Shown in pieces: positions 26,043 through 36,800 of a stretch of 64,000 nt of DNA. Location: positions 248,819-312,818 of the forward strand of contig NZ_GG666296.1 of the NCBI RefSeq assembly GCF_000159095.1, in the 5' to 3' direction. The stretch's first letter is position 1. Every line of letters starts with the position of its first letter. The translations under genes were made by a program, and so were the position numbers. This stretch comes from Anaerococcus tetradius ATCC 35098. Its GTDB lineage: Bacteria > Bacillota > Clostridia > Tissierellales > Peptoniphilaceae. The notes under the pieces are model-generated. The model was not told the origin of the DNA. It saw only the letters and a program-made list of their open reading frames with translations, and did not search any database.

Positions 26043-27247
26043 AAGTCTTTGTAATAGGGGCAGGGGTTGCTGGCCTTGCATTTGCATCTTTTGCAGAGGG
26101 ACTTGACCTTACTGTAATAGATTCTAACGATCAAGCTGGAAGAAAGCTCCTTGCGAGCGGAAATGGTAGGTGCAATTTTACCAATCTAAATTTTTCTCCT
26201 TCCTATTATCAAGGGGGAAATCCCGATTTTCCAAAATATGCCCTTGAGAAATTTACTAATGAAGATTTAATAAAATATTTCTCTGACCTAGGGATTGACA
26301 GCACGCATCTTCCTAGTGGTAGGTGCTATCCTGCGACTATGGCTGCCAAAACAGTTAGGGATATTTTGTACATAAGTGCTAAGGAAAATGCTAAATTTGT
26401 TTTTAATGAAAAAATTGTTGGCATTGATTTAAAAAAGAAGTTAATTGTAAGTGATAGAAATAAATACAAATATGATATCCTAGTCCTTGCAAGCGGAGGA
26501 ATCACCCTTCCTAATTCAGGTTCTGATGGTTTGATATTAGATATTTTAAAAGATAGGCAACAAGTTACAAGCCTTACTTATGCTATTACTAATTACAAGA
26601 CCAAGGAGAAATTATCGAAAAAAACCAAGGGTACTAGGATAAGAGCCAAGGCGAGCCTTCTTGTCCGTGGAAAATTGATTAAAGAATCAACAGATGATGT
26701 AATTTTCCAATCCTATGGTCTTAGTGGAACAGCGATTTTGGATTTGTCTAACCAGATAAGTATAAGTTTAAGCAAAAAGGAAGATCCTCTTGTCCTTATA
26801 GATTTCTTTCCGACTTATGGAAGTAAAGACTTAGAAAAAAGGATAAGATTTTTGCTTAATACATATCCTAAAAGAAGTATCTATGAGGTTCTTTTTGGGC
26901 TTGTAAATGACAGGCTGATCGATGATATCTTAATTAAGGCTAGGATTGATGTAAACAAGAGGGCAGATGACCTTAGCGATAGGGATATGGCAATGCTTAT
27001 CAAAATCTTGAAAGAAATGCGTTTTCACATCAAGGATATAAATGATAAGACCAATGCCCAGGTAACGATAGGGGGAATTGATACAAGATTTGTAGATGAT
27101 AAGACTATGGAGTCAAAAAAATATAAAGATTTATACTTTTGTGGCGAGATTCTAGATGTATCCGGCTCGTGTGGGGGGTACAATATACAATGGGCTTTTT
27201 CTTCAGCGAAAGTAGCCTGCGAGAAAATAAGGAGTATTAATGTTTAA
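26039..27247 (+). CDS. HI0933/BaiN-family flavoprotein oxidoreductase
   Basis: 402-aa FAD enzyme. The dinucleotide fold VFVIGAGVAGLAFA is at the extreme N terminus, followed by the family motif GRKLLASGNGRCNFTN near residue 36. A central inserted domain precedes the C-terminal GGIDTRFVDDKTMESKKYKDLYFCGEILDVSG and GGYNIQWAFSSA. The substrate of this family is not settled. It is coupled to murE by ATGA and overlaps the next gene by 8 bp. Confidence 0.88.
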   Translation: MKVFVIGAGVAGLAFASFAEGLDLTVIDSNDQAGRKLLASGNGRCNFTNLNFSPSYYQGGNPDFPKYALEKFTNEDLIKYFSDLGIDSTHLPSGRCYPATMAAKTVRDILYISAKENAKFVFNEKIVGIDLKKKLIVSDRNKYKYDILVLASGGITLPNSGSDGLILDILKDRQQVTSLTYAITNYKTKEKLSKKTKGTRIRAKASLLVRGKLIKESTDDVIFQSYGLSGTAILDLSNQISISLSKKEDPLVLIDFFPTYGSKDLEKRIRFLLNTYPKRSIYEVLFGLVNDRLIDDILIKARIDVNKRADDLSDRDMAMLIKILKEMRFHIKDINDKTNAQVTIGGIDTRFVDDKTMESKKYKDLYFCGEILDVSGSCGGYNIQWAFSSAKVACEKIRSINV

Positions 27248-28532
27248 AATAAATAGAAAATTAAAAGAATTGAAAGACAATGGAGAAAGCATAAAGCTTG
27301 CAGTAATAGGCTGTGGCAAGATGGGTTCATCCTTGATAAGCCAATTATCAAAGATGGATGCCATGGAAGTTAAGCTTGTTGTAGAAAGAACTCCACAAAA
27401 GGCAATCAAGGCCCTTGTTAATGCTGGAGTTGCTGAAGATAAGATAATATTTACAGATGACTATAACGAAGGCTATGAAGTCTTGGAAAAGGGTTTCGTT
27501 TGTGTTTCAACAAACTACAGACTAGCCTATAAGCTTTTGCAAATCAATGCAGTAATAGATTGTACAGGAAACCCTCCATTTGGAGCAGTAATAGCAAGAA
27601 AAACTATCCAATACCACAAGCACATGATTACCTTTAACGTAGAATGTGATGCCGTAGTAGGACCTGTCCTTCACGATATGGCAAAAAAGGCGGGAGTTGT
27701 TTATACAGGAATCCTAGGCGATGAGCCAGGAGCTATAATCGATCTTGTAGAATACGCCTATGGTATGGGCCTTGAAGTATTAGTTGCAGCAAAGGGTAAG
27801 AACAACCCACTAGATAATGATGCAACACCAGAAACCCTCGCAGAAGAAGCAAAGAAAAAAGGCCTATCAGCAAAAATGCTTACAAGCTTTGTAGACGGAA
27901 CAAACACCATGCTTGAGTTAAACTCAGCAGCCAACGCCCTAGGATTTTTACCAGATACTTTCGGTTGCCACGGTATCGACACAAGTCCAGAAACTGCCGT
28001 AGAAGATTTCAAACTAAAGGCAGACGGTGGCAAGCTTTCAAGATATGGAGTAGTAGAATTTTCAAGAGGAATGGCCCCAGGAGTCTTTATAATCGTTACA
28101 AGCGATCAAGAAGACGTAAGAGATCTTATGAAGTTCTTAGGCTTTGGTGATGGTCCAAACTATCTAATGTATAGACCTTACCACCTAACAAGTCTTGAAA
28201 CGCCAATTACAATCTACAAGGCAGTAGTAGAAAATGAAGCTACAATAGTTCCTCTTCATGGTCAAGTAGCAGATACAGTTACAATAGCAAAAAGAGATAT
28301 AAAGGCTGGAGAAAAGCTTGAAGGAGTTGGCTCAAGAACTGTTTTTGGAAAACTAACAAGCCATGCCAGAAGCCTAACAGAAGACCTCTTGCCAATAGCC
28401 TTAATCACAGACAAATCAAGAGCTATTAAGGATATCAAAAAGGGAACAGTAATAGACATGTCCATGGTAGAGCTTGACGAAAAAGCAACTATCACAAGAC
28501 TAAGAAGAAGACAAAACTCAATGAAATTGTAA
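27240..28532 (+). CDS. Homoserine-dehydrogenase-like NAD(P)-binding protein with SAF domain
   Basis: 430 aa. An N-terminal Rossmann fold (LAVIGCGKMGSSL near residue 20) leads into a catalytic domain resembling homoserine dehydrogenase, including TFNVECDAVVGPVL and GDEPGAI. A C-terminal SAF domain (about 340-420, TVTIAKRDIKAGEKLEG) follows. The family is seen in sugar-acid and amino-acid gene clusters, but its reaction is not known to me. The start follows AAGGAGTATTA. It is the last gene of the murE transcript, ended by a strong terminator. Confidence 0.75.
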   Translation: MFKINRKLKELKDNGESIKLAVIGCGKMGSSLISQLSKMDAMEVKLVVERTPQKAIKALVNAGVAEDKIIFTDDYNEGYEVLEKGFVCVSTNYRLAYKLLQINAVIDCTGNPPFGAVIARKTIQYHKHMITFNVECDAVVGPVLHDMAKKAGVVYTGILGDEPGAIIDLVEYAYGMGLEVLVAAKGKNNPLDNDATPETLAEEAKKKGLSAKMLTSFVDGTNTMLELNSAANALGFLPDTFGCHGIDTSPETAVEDFKLKADGGKLSRYGVVEFSRGMAPGVFIIVTSDQEDVRDLMKFLGFGDGPNYLMYRPYHLTSLETPITIYKAVVENEATIVPLHGQVADTVTIAKRDIKAGEKLEGVGSRTVFGKLTSHARSLTEDLLPIALITDKSRAIKDIKKGTVIDMSMVELDEKATITRLRRRQNSMKL

Positions 28533-28536
28533 AAAA

Positions 28537-28569
28537 GAGGCCGATCGTTCTAGGACAATCGGTCTTTTT
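28537..28569 (+). terminator. Terminator after the SAF-domain gene
   Basis: GGCCGAT pairs with ATCGGTC around a 12-nt loop and is followed by TTTTT. Confidence 0.9.
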
Positions 28570-28735
28570 GAATGCTTATTTCTATATAGAATATTAAAAC
28601 TTAAAGTGTTTGGTATCATTTGTTTTTCACCTTATAAATTATAATTTGGAGTTAAAATATTATAAAAATATAAAAACACCTGATATAATTATAATGTTAC
28701 TATCCCTATACTGGTAACAGAAAGGGGCGTTCAAA

Positions 28736-28864
28736 ATGAAAAAGCTACTTTCTTTCTCAATAGCTGTCAGGGTAGATGTAACTAGTCACTGCATTTGCAA
28801 ATGGTTAGACAGATTAATACAAAAGTTAGAAAACAGAAAAGATAGTAACTACCAAATAAAAAAA
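28736..28864 (+). CDS. Small hydrophobic peptide ORF, possibly relic or type I toxin-like
   Basis: The reading frame from ATG 28736 begins MKKLLSFSIAVRVDVTS, then CICKWLDRLIQKLENRK, a short hydrophobic start with a basic tail. AAAGGGG lies upstream and a TATAAT box near 28690. From memory, peptides with CKWLD after one membrane segment are scattered in Firmicutes. The frame does not stop before the terminator hairpin at 28865 but runs through it to 28927, so the natural stop seems lost. I mark only the part before the hairpin. It may be a decayed gene. Confidence 0.35.
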
Positions 28865-28900
28865 GACAGGAGTATGTTAGGCTCTCCTGTCTTTTTTGCG
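28865..28900 (+). terminator. Strong hairpin terminator after the small peptide ORF
   Basis: GACAGGAG pairs perfectly with CTCCTGTC around a 9-nt loop, with AAAAAA before and TTTTTT after. It could act on both strands. Confidence 0.88.
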
Positions 28901-29005
28901 TCCAAAATGGAACTACTTTCTTTCTAGTCACGTATATTATACAGCATATTGGTTGAAAGTGCAATAGAATTATTTTTACAATACTTTTGTTAAGCTAATC
29001 AACTA

Positions 29006-29443
29006 TTAGCAATTAAACAATTTTAGATACTCTCCATAGCCTTCTTCTTCCATCTTTTCTTTGGGAATAAATCTAAGGCTTGCTCCATTTATGCAATACC
29101 TAAGCCCTCCCCTATCAGCTGGGCCGTCAGAAAAGACGTGGCCTAGGTGGCTGTCTGCCGCCCTACTTCTTACTTCGGTACGAATCATGCCATGACTTAA
29201 ATCCACTTCTTCTTTAATTTCACTATCATCAAGGGCCTTAGTAAAGGAAGGCCAGCCACATCCTGCATCGTACTTATCTCTTGATGAGAAAAGGGCATCT
29301 CCACTTACTATATCTACATAGATTCCCTCTTCATAAAAGTTGTCATAGACAGAAGAAAAGGGTCTTTCTGTTGCATTTTCTTGGGTAACCCTGTAGGAGA
29401 TGTCGCTTAATCTATCTTTTAATTCTTTTTTGTCGTAGGTCAT
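29006..29443 (-). CDS. msrB: Peptide-methionine (R)-S-oxide reductase
   Basis: 145-aa MsrB that repairs the R-epimer of methionine sulfoxide in proteins. Motifs are [10 protein letters not shown] near residue 78, [11 protein letters not shown] near 115 and the catalytic cysteine in [11 protein letters not shown] near 131. The two C-x-x-C zinc pairs of some MsrB proteins are absent, so it is the non-zinc type. It stands alone, divergent from the aminotransferase, with AGGAAAGGAATTTTT before the ATG. Confidence 0.95.
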   Translation of the reverse strand: MTYDKKELKDRLSDISYRVTQENATERPFSSVYDNFYEEGIYVDIVSGDALFSSRDKYDAGCGWPSFTKALDDSEIKEEVDLSHGMIRTEVRSRAADSHLGHVFSDGPADRGGLRYCINGASLRFIPKEKMEEEGYGEYLKLFNC

Positions 29444-29530
29444 AAAAATTCCTTTCCTAATAAAATTATACCTTTTACTTAGGGGTATTCTTTAAGCTGG
29501 TAGTATAATAAAAGTAATTAGGAGGATTTT

Positions 29531-30763
29531 ATGGTAATGACAATCAAGAAGGCTACATGGAATGACGGTCCAGATCTAGCCTTTGCTATAAACAATAGGG
29601 CTAACGCCGCTATAGAAAAAAATGGAAGTAGCGTTGTAATTAATGCAGCTTTAGGAACACTCGCAGATGATGAAGGAAAACTTATTAGCCTTCTTTCTGT
29701 TTATGATAGACTTGATGAAATGGACAGGTCAAGGATTGCATCTTATGCACCAATCGAAGGGGAGAAGGAATATAGGAGGATAGTAATTGACAATCTTTTT
29801 GGAGCCTATAAGCCAGAAGGCTTTATCTCGGCTATAGCAAGTCCTGGAGGAACAGGAGCTATTAGGTCTGCGATTTTTTCTTATCTTGATAGGGGAGATC
29901 CATTAATTTGCCACGATTATTATTGGGCTCCTTACAGGAAAATCTGCCAAGAATTTGAGAGAGATTTTAGGACCTACAAGTTTTTTACTGATGATTATGC
30001 TTTTAATATTGGGGCTTTAGAAGAAGCTGTTTGTGAGGGGCTAAGGGATGCTGATAGAATTGCTCTTTTGATCAATTCACCTGCCAACAACCCAACTGGC
30101 TATTCCCTATCAGATGATGAATGGGATAAAGTTATTGGTCTTCTTAAAGAAAAAGCAGAAGATAAATCCAAAAAGCTTACATTGATAGTAGATGTAGCCT
30201 ATCTGGAATTTGCTGGAGATGGGGATGAGCAGAGGAGATTTTTTAAGAAATTTTCCCTTCTTCCAGAAAATTTGATGGTAATAGTCTGCTTTTCTATGAG
30301 CAAATCTCACACAGCCTACGGCCTAAGATGTGGGGCAGCAGTAGGAATATCTCAAAGCGAGGAAATAATAAAAGAATTTGAAGCATCTCTTTCGCATTCA
30401 GCAAGATGCAATTGGTCTAATGGAACCCATGCAGCTCAAAACATCCTCATAGATTTGGAAAAAGAGGAATACAAAAAAGTCTATGAGAAGGAACTTGAAG
30501 CTTTAAGAGCTATGCTTAAAAGAAGGGCGGACTTATTCGTCCTAAAAGCTAGGGAGAATAAGCTAACCATGATTCCATATTTTGGAGGATTTTTCACCTT
30601 TATTCCAACTGCTAGGGCCTTTGAGATTGCAGAAGAATTAGAAAAAGAAAATATCTTTACCATCCCTCAAGCCAAGGGAATTAGGGTTGCGATTTGTGGA
30701 GTAAGCGAGAAAAAAATCCCTCAACTTGTCGATAGACTAGCTTTTTATATAAATCAGAAATAA
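29531..30763 (+). CDS. Class I/II aminotransferase
   Basis: 410-aa PLP-dependent fold-type I transaminase. The nucleotide-like glycine turn ASPGGTGAIRSA is near residue 103 and NSPANNPTGYS near 187. The PLP lysine is in FSMSKSHTAYGLRCG near 260 and the substrate arginine lies near RVAICGVSE. The overall shape resembles aspartate/aromatic aminotransferases. The start follows AATTAGGAGGATTTT. It is a single-gene unit, and the amino-acid substrate is not evident. Confidence 0.85.
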   Translation: MVMTIKKATWNDGPDLAFAINNRANAAIEKNGSSVVINAALGTLADDEGKLISLLSVYDRLDEMDRSRIASYAPIEGEKEYRRIVIDNLFGAYKPEGFISAIASPGGTGAIRSAIFSYLDRGDPLICHDYYWAPYRKICQEFERDFRTYKFFTDDYAFNIGALEEAVCEGLRDADRIALLINSPANNPTGYSLSDDEWDKVIGLLKEKAEDKSKKLTLIVDVAYLEFAGDGDEQRRFFKKFSLLPENLMVIVCFSMSKSHTAYGLRCGAAVGISQSEEIIKEFEASLSHSARCNWSNGTHAAQNILIDLEKEEYKKVYEKELEALRAMLKRRADLFVLKARENKLTMIPYFGGFFTFIPTARAFEIAEELEKENIFTIPQAKGIRVAICGVSEKKIPQLVDRLAFYINQK

Positions 30764-30805
30764 AACTTGCAAAAATTTTTGGTCTTAGTATATTAATAAT
30801 GTGAG

Positions 30806-30832
30806 TTAGCACTTTAGACTTGCGAGTGCTAA
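30806..30832. promoter_or_regulatory. CIRCE element (HrcA operator) of groESL
   Basis: TTAGCACTT, nine bases, GAGTGCTAA matches the CIRCE inverted repeat with one change. It lies just after the -10 region (TATTAA near 30791, -35 TTGCAA at 30767) and before groES. HrcA repression of the chaperonin genes is established for this element. hrcA itself is outside the window. Confidence 0.95.
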
Positions 30833-30855
30833 ATGTAAAAATAAAGGAGAAAATT

Positions 30856-31137
30856 ATGATGCTAAAACCAATAGGTGATAGAGTAGTTATACAAAAAGCA
30901 CAAGCTGAAAAGACAACAGCCTCTGGAATCGTACTTCCAGAAAGTGCCCAAGAAAAACCACAATATGCAGAAGTAGTTGCAATCTCTTCTGATATAGAAA
31001 ATGACGAAAAGAAAAAAGATTCTCTAAGCGTTGGAGATAAGGTAATCTATTCTCAATACGCCGGAACAGATGTTAAACTTGATGATAAAGAATATATCGT
31101 AGTTAAATATAACGATATACTTGCAGTTGTAAAATAG
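30856..31137 (+). CDS. groES: Co-chaperonin GroES
   Basis: 93-aa heptameric lid of the chaperonin. It starts MMLKPIGDRVVIQ, has the mobile loop EKTTASGIVLPESAQEKPQ near residues 16-36 and ends DILAVVK. The ATG at 30856 follows AAAGGAGAAAATT; the frame opens earlier inside the CIRCE element, which is not coding. It is followed 18 bp later by groEL. Confidence 0.97.
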   Translation: MMLKPIGDRVVIQKAQAEKTTASGIVLPESAQEKPQYAEVVAISSDIENDEKKKDSLSVGDKVIYSQYAGTDVKLDDKEYIVVKYNDILAVVK

Positions 31138-32775
<1,638 letters not shown>

Positions 32776-32804
32776 AAACTAGAAACTTAACTCCGTAGGC
32801 GGTT

Positions 32805-32837
32805 AAAGAAGGGGGTAGGAATACTACCTCCTTCTTT
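32805..32837 (+). terminator. Terminator after groEL
   Basis: AAAGAAGGGGGTAG pairs with CTACCTCCTTCTTT around a 5-nt loop. The tail is A/T-rich without a clean T run, so it may be a weaker or bidirectional terminator. Confidence 0.75.
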
Positions 32838-32952
32838 GATTTATAAAAAAATGCTTTGTTTCCATAAGTAGATTAAAATAAGGTTCTTAGATTGAAAAAT
32901 ATACTTATAGCTTATATAATCTAAATAAATAAAGCTAAGAGTGTAGGAAAAT

Positions 32953-33894
32953 ATGGAAACAAATAATAAAAGTAAGAGATTTTTAACAATAGGGTTAATT
33001 CTTATTCTAATACTTTTTGGTATATTTAGCTTATTTAAGAATAAAATCCTAGAATCCAGAGTTTATAAAAGTTTATCTGATAAAGTCGATTTTATAGTAA
33101 ATACAAGAGATGTAAAAGTTCCTGAGGATGCCCTCGCTTTTTCAGTATATGACCTAAATGAGGGAAAATATTTATTTTATGAGGGTGGCAAACAATTGCC
33201 ATCTGTCGCAAGCCTATCTAAACTTTTCGCAATAGATTATGCGATGACTAAGGTAAAGCTAGATGATAAGGTCGAGATAAGTGATGAGCTCTTGAGCCTT
33301 GTTCCTGAGGGATCATCCCTAGCAAATCTAAGAAGTGGAGAATACACAGCTAAACAAATAATCCAAGCCATGCTCGTTCCTTCTGGCAATGATGCAGCTT
33401 ATGCACTGGCCTATAATATTGGCAAAAAAGAGCTTGGAGATGGCTATAGTACGAAAGAATATGTAGAGTATTTTGTGAAAAAGCTCGAAGACTACCTTAA
33501 AAAAGAAGGCTATACCAATACAGACCTCTTCGACCCTAGTGGATTCTCTACTCAGGCTTACACAGATTTGGATGATATCAATAGGGTAGCCTTAAAGCTT
33601 CTTGATTATGACTTTGTCAGAGAATGTGTGGGAGAAAGCTCCTTTACCATCCATACTAACCAGGGAGATTTTACTTGGAAAAACACTAATGAGTTTTTGG
33701 ACAAGGGTTCCCTATATTACAATAAGTATATCAAGGGGTTAAAGACTGGAACTATGGCAGAATCTTATAATCTTTTAGCCCTATATGAAAAAGATGGCAA
33801 AGGATATTTGATAACCTGCCTAGCAGCCAAGTCAGATAAAGATAGGTACCAAGCTGTTCAGGCAGCGATTAATACAATCATAGAGAAAAATTAA
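32953..33894 (+). CDS. D-alanyl-D-alanine carboxypeptidase-like serine peptidase
   Basis: 313-aa membrane-anchored PBP/beta-lactamase-fold enzyme with an N-terminal membrane helix (about residues 10-28). The active-site triad motifs are S-L-S-K in SVASLSKLFAIDYA, S-G-N in PSGNDAAYAL and K-T-G in GLKTGTMAES. It trims the terminal D-alanine of peptidoglycan stem peptides outside the membrane. It is monocistronic between groEL and a terminator. Confidence 0.9.
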   Translation: METNNKSKRFLTIGLILILILFGIFSLFKNKILESRVYKSLSDKVDFIVNTRDVKVPEDALAFSVYDLNEGKYLFYEGGKQLPSVASLSKLFAIDYAMTKVKLDDKVEISDELLSLVPEGSSLANLRSGEYTAKQIIQAMLVPSGNDAAYALAYNIGKKELGDGYSTKEYVEYFVKKLEDYLKKEGYTNTDLFDPSGFSTQAYTDLDDINRVALKLLDYDFVRECVGESSFTIHTNQGDFTWKNTNEFLDKGSLYYNKYIKGLKTGTMAESYNLLALYEKDGKGYLITCLAAKSDKDRYQAVQAAINTIIEKN

Positions 33895-33902
33895 TAAAGC
33901 AT

Positions 33903-33934
33903 GAAGTCGGCAATAAAAGTCCGACTTCTTTGTT
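33903..33934 (+). terminator. Terminator after the carboxypeptidase gene
   Basis: GAAGTCGG pairs with CCGACTTC around a 10-nt loop, followed by TTTGTT. Confidence 0.88.
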
Positions 33935-34104
33935 ATAAGAACATATTTTTTAATAGTTTTAGCTTATCTATTGTCCTAAAAGCAAATACCCCATTTGATT
34001 CGATATTTTGATTATTAGAACTAAGAAATTCCTCTTGAAGTTATAAATTATTTCCTTTGTAATATGTCATATATATCATAAAATGTATTCAAGGTGTAAA
34101 ATCG

Positions 34105-34278
34105 GATGATTTTGAGCTAATATTTTATGAGACTGAAAATGGAAGAATACCAGTAGAAGAATTTTTAAATACTTCATCAAGGAAACCTAGAGCTAAAATT
34201 GTCGGCATAATTTCTTTGCTTAAAGATTATGGAAATGAACGTAGATTGTCCTCTATCTTAAATCTTTTATTTGCCTAA
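34105..34278 (+). pseudogene. Fragment of a phage-type HigB/RelE-like toxin gene
   Basis: This frame reads DDFELIFYETENGRIPVEEF, then LNTSSRKPRAKIVGIISLL and KDYGNERR, before losing similarity and stopping. The first part matches the start of Gp49-like HigB toxins, in which a catalytic and C-terminal half should follow. No in-frame start codon precedes it and the C-terminal half is missing. No antitoxin gene follows. I read it as a relic. Confidence 0.6.
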
Positions 34279-34410
34279 CATGTACTTTTTATCCTCGTAT
34301 TGACTCTTTACTTGTTCAATTATTTTAACAAAATCTACTTGTTTTAGGTTGTCTATATCTTTTGTCTTATCTCCATAGGATAAACAATTAGTGTAAGTAT
34401 TGTTCCTATT
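34267..34410 (-). pseudogene. C-terminal coding fragment on the minus strand, family unknown
   Basis: An open minus-strand frame without a start codon reads YTNCLSYGDKTKDIDNLKQV, then DFVKIIEQVKSQYEDKKYMLGK and a stop. Codon use looks coding and the end is a natural C terminus, but the 5' part is absent because a stop lies upstream at about 34411. Its stop region overlaps the toxin fragment. I do not recognise the family. Its status as a fragment is an inference. Confidence 0.35.
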
Positions 34411-34439
34411 TTAAAGCTATTGATTAAGGGGTGTATTTA

Positions 34440-34910
34440 ATGAGGAAAAATAAATTTATCATGATAGATCTTATTATGCTTTTATTGATATTTGGCATGA
34501 TTGAGTTTTTCAAAGAATATATATTTGACACTTTAAAGAATAATGGAAATTCAATTTACTTGGTTTTTGCTTTTTCTATTTTACTTCTGATTGTTTATAT
34601 TTTGAGGTTTTTTGCTAGGCCTCCTTATGAACTTGTGAAAAAACTATATGGAAGTTCTTGGAAGATTTCGGGATATTATTCAAGAATAGCTCTTAGAAGT
34701 GAAAAGAATTATGCGAATTCCTATGATTTTTGGGTGAAGATTAACTTAATTCTAATAGGGATTTTTATTTTCATTAACTTATTAATAGCTTTTTCAAACG
34801 ATTTCATCTTCACAACCCCTATGTTTTTTGTTGAATTAATAGCAGGTTTTGTTTTGTCTATAGGAGGATGGATAGCTACTTGGATAAGAGAGTACAAATA
34901 TTATAGATAA
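34440..34910 (+). CDS. Four-helix membrane protein of unknown function
   Basis: 156 aa with membrane segments at about 7-25, 38-58, 99-119 and 127-147 and a cytoplasmic-looking basic stretch between the two pairs. I do not recognise a family. The ATG at 34440 follows AAGGGG; a GTG 9 bp earlier is in frame. It precedes the broken ABC exporter gene by 127 bp on the same strand, so it might be an associated immunity or accessory membrane protein. Confidence 0.6.
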   Translation: MRKNKFIMIDLIMLLLIFGMIEFFKEYIFDTLKNNGNSIYLVFAFSILLLIVYILRFFARPPYELVKKLYGSSWKISGYYSRIALRSEKNYANSYDFWVKINLILIGIFIFINLLIAFSNDFIFTTPMFFVELIAGFVLSIGGWIATWIREYKYYR

Positions 34911-35037
34911 TATAGTTTTGATTTATCATTTATAAAATGCTCTATTAAATTCATTCTAAGAATAAGGAAATGGCCATATCTGTATAGATATGTAAATTGG
35001 CGTTAAATATATTTTAGAGGAGAGAAAAGTATAGAAA

Positions 35038-36691
35038 ATGAGAAAATATATAAAAAACAACAAAAAAAATATTATAATATACATATTTATGTGTTTCATT
35101 TCTGCTAGTTTAACTGCTGGTACTGCGTTTTTATATCAAAGAATCACTAGTTCTGCTATAAATAATGACTTCAAGGCTTTGATTTTATTTTCAATATTTG
35201 CAATTCCCTACCTTATACTTGAAGCCAGTTTTGATTATATACCAAAAAAATATAGGTCTATAATCACCAATAGGATATCCTTAGATTTAAAAAATGACCT
35301 AATAAAAAATATAAATGAAACAGAATTGTCAAAAATGGACTATAATTTTACTAATACAATAAAAAACAAAATGGTAAATGATTTGAGCATAGTAGAGGAA
35401 TCATATATAAGAAATTTACTATCTATAATATTATATTCTTTTATGTTTGTTATCTCCTTGATTTCTGCTATATATATACAAGGATATCTAACTATAATTA
35501 TGCTCGTTCTGTCAGCTATTCCATTACTCACACCTATAATAAGTAAAAAGATTCTTGCTAATAAAAAAGAAATACAAAAAAATGCTAAAGACAAGTATCT
35601 CAATAGTTATAATGAGTATGCAGATAATATTCTTTTTGTAAATATTTCAAATTTAAAACTATTTTTCCATGATAGATTGAAACTATTAGGAGGGAAACTT
35701 AAACATGAAAGTATATTTTTTGAATCATCACTATTAAAAACCTATTCCATTTCCTACGGACTTGGGAATGTTTTATATTCTGGAACTTGGGTAATTGGTG
35801 GTATATTTGTGTATAAGAATCTATTAACCTTGCCATCTTTAATAGCAATGACAACATTAATGTTTACAATAGCTGGCCCTATTCAAACAATATCAAATAT
35901 TTATAGTGAGTTTTTGTCATCAAGAAAAATTTTCTTTGATTATTTAGATTTTAAAAATTTTCTTTGATTATTTAGATTTTATTGATAGATGTAAAACAAC
36001 TGATAAAAAACCCAATAGCAATATAAGTAAGATAGAAAAAATTGATATAAAGAATTTGAATTTATCTTTTTCTAATAAAATTATCTTAAAAAACATTTCT
36101 TTTAACTTTATGAATGGAAATAAATACGTACTTTTAGGAGAAAGTGGGTCTGGAAAAAGTACATTTCTTAATTCCTTGTTTGGAATATATGAGTATGCTA
36201 ATGATTATATTGCTATCAACGAAAAGAAGTTATCAGAAATAGATAAATCATCTTATTACGATAATATGTTTTATATACCACAAGAAACTATAATTTTTAA
36301 TACAAGTATACTAAATAACATAACTTTATTTTCAGAAAATGTAGATTTAGTAAGAGCACAAGAGTGTATAGAAAAAGTGGGTCTTTCTGACTGGTTTAAT
36401 TCAAAAGATAATGAATTTGATTGTGTTTTAAGTAAAGATAGTATATCAGGTGGTGAGAAAAAAAGATTGGATTTAGCAAGAGCTTTATATTTAGATAAGT
36501 CGGTTATTATTATGGATGAGCCAACATCTGCATTAGATTTTGAAAACGAGATTCTGATTTCTAAAATAATAAAGGGAATCCAAGATAAATTAATTATCTG
36601 TGTTAGTCACTCGACAAATGATGAATTTCTTAATGTATTTGATAAGAAAATAAAAATTATAAATAAAGAGTTAGTTATTGAGAATTATTAA
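35038..36691 (+). pseudogene. ABC exporter (permease-ATPase) gene disrupted by a 28-bp tandem duplication
   Basis: The first part (35038-35967) encodes the exporter membrane domain with six helices and stops after FFDYLDFKNFL. The second part encodes a complete ATPase, with Walker A GESGSGKST, signature SGGEKKRLDLARAL and Walker [13 protein letters not shown]. Between them a 28-bp sequence is repeated exactly in tandem (35926-35953 and 35954-35981). Removing one copy restores one frame through FFDYLDFIDRCKTT to the end, about 541 aa. The gene is therefore recently broken or switchable. The cargo is unknown; the compact size is like bacteriocin/peptide exporters. Confidence 0.85.
35926..35981. 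repeat. Perfect 28-bp tandem duplication inside the exporter gene
   Basis: Two exact adjacent copies, each beginning AAAATTTTCTTTG and ending TTAGATTTTA. 28 is not divisible by three, so two copies shift the frame and one copy would not. The duplication causes the TGA at 35965-35967. Confidence 0.95.
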
Positions 36692-36739
36692 AAATGAATA
36701 CTTCTAAAATAATTATTAAAAATCAGGCTACCTATAAAA

Positions 36740-36775
36740 GCTAAAAGGCAGGGAAGTTAATCTCTGCCTTTTAGC
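36740..36775. terminator. Bidirectional terminator
   Basis: GCTAAAAGGCAG pairs perfectly with CTGCCTTTTAGC. It lies between the converging exporter gene and the minus-strand flavoprotein gene. Confidence 0.88.
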
Positions 36776-36800
36776 GTAACCTTATTTAATTTTTTAAAAT

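Noticed and set aside
36056-36691. A separate ABC ATPase gene starting at TTG
   Set aside because: There is no RBS, and the sequence joins in frame to the upstream permease if one copy of the 28-bp repeat is removed. It is better read as part of one broken gene.
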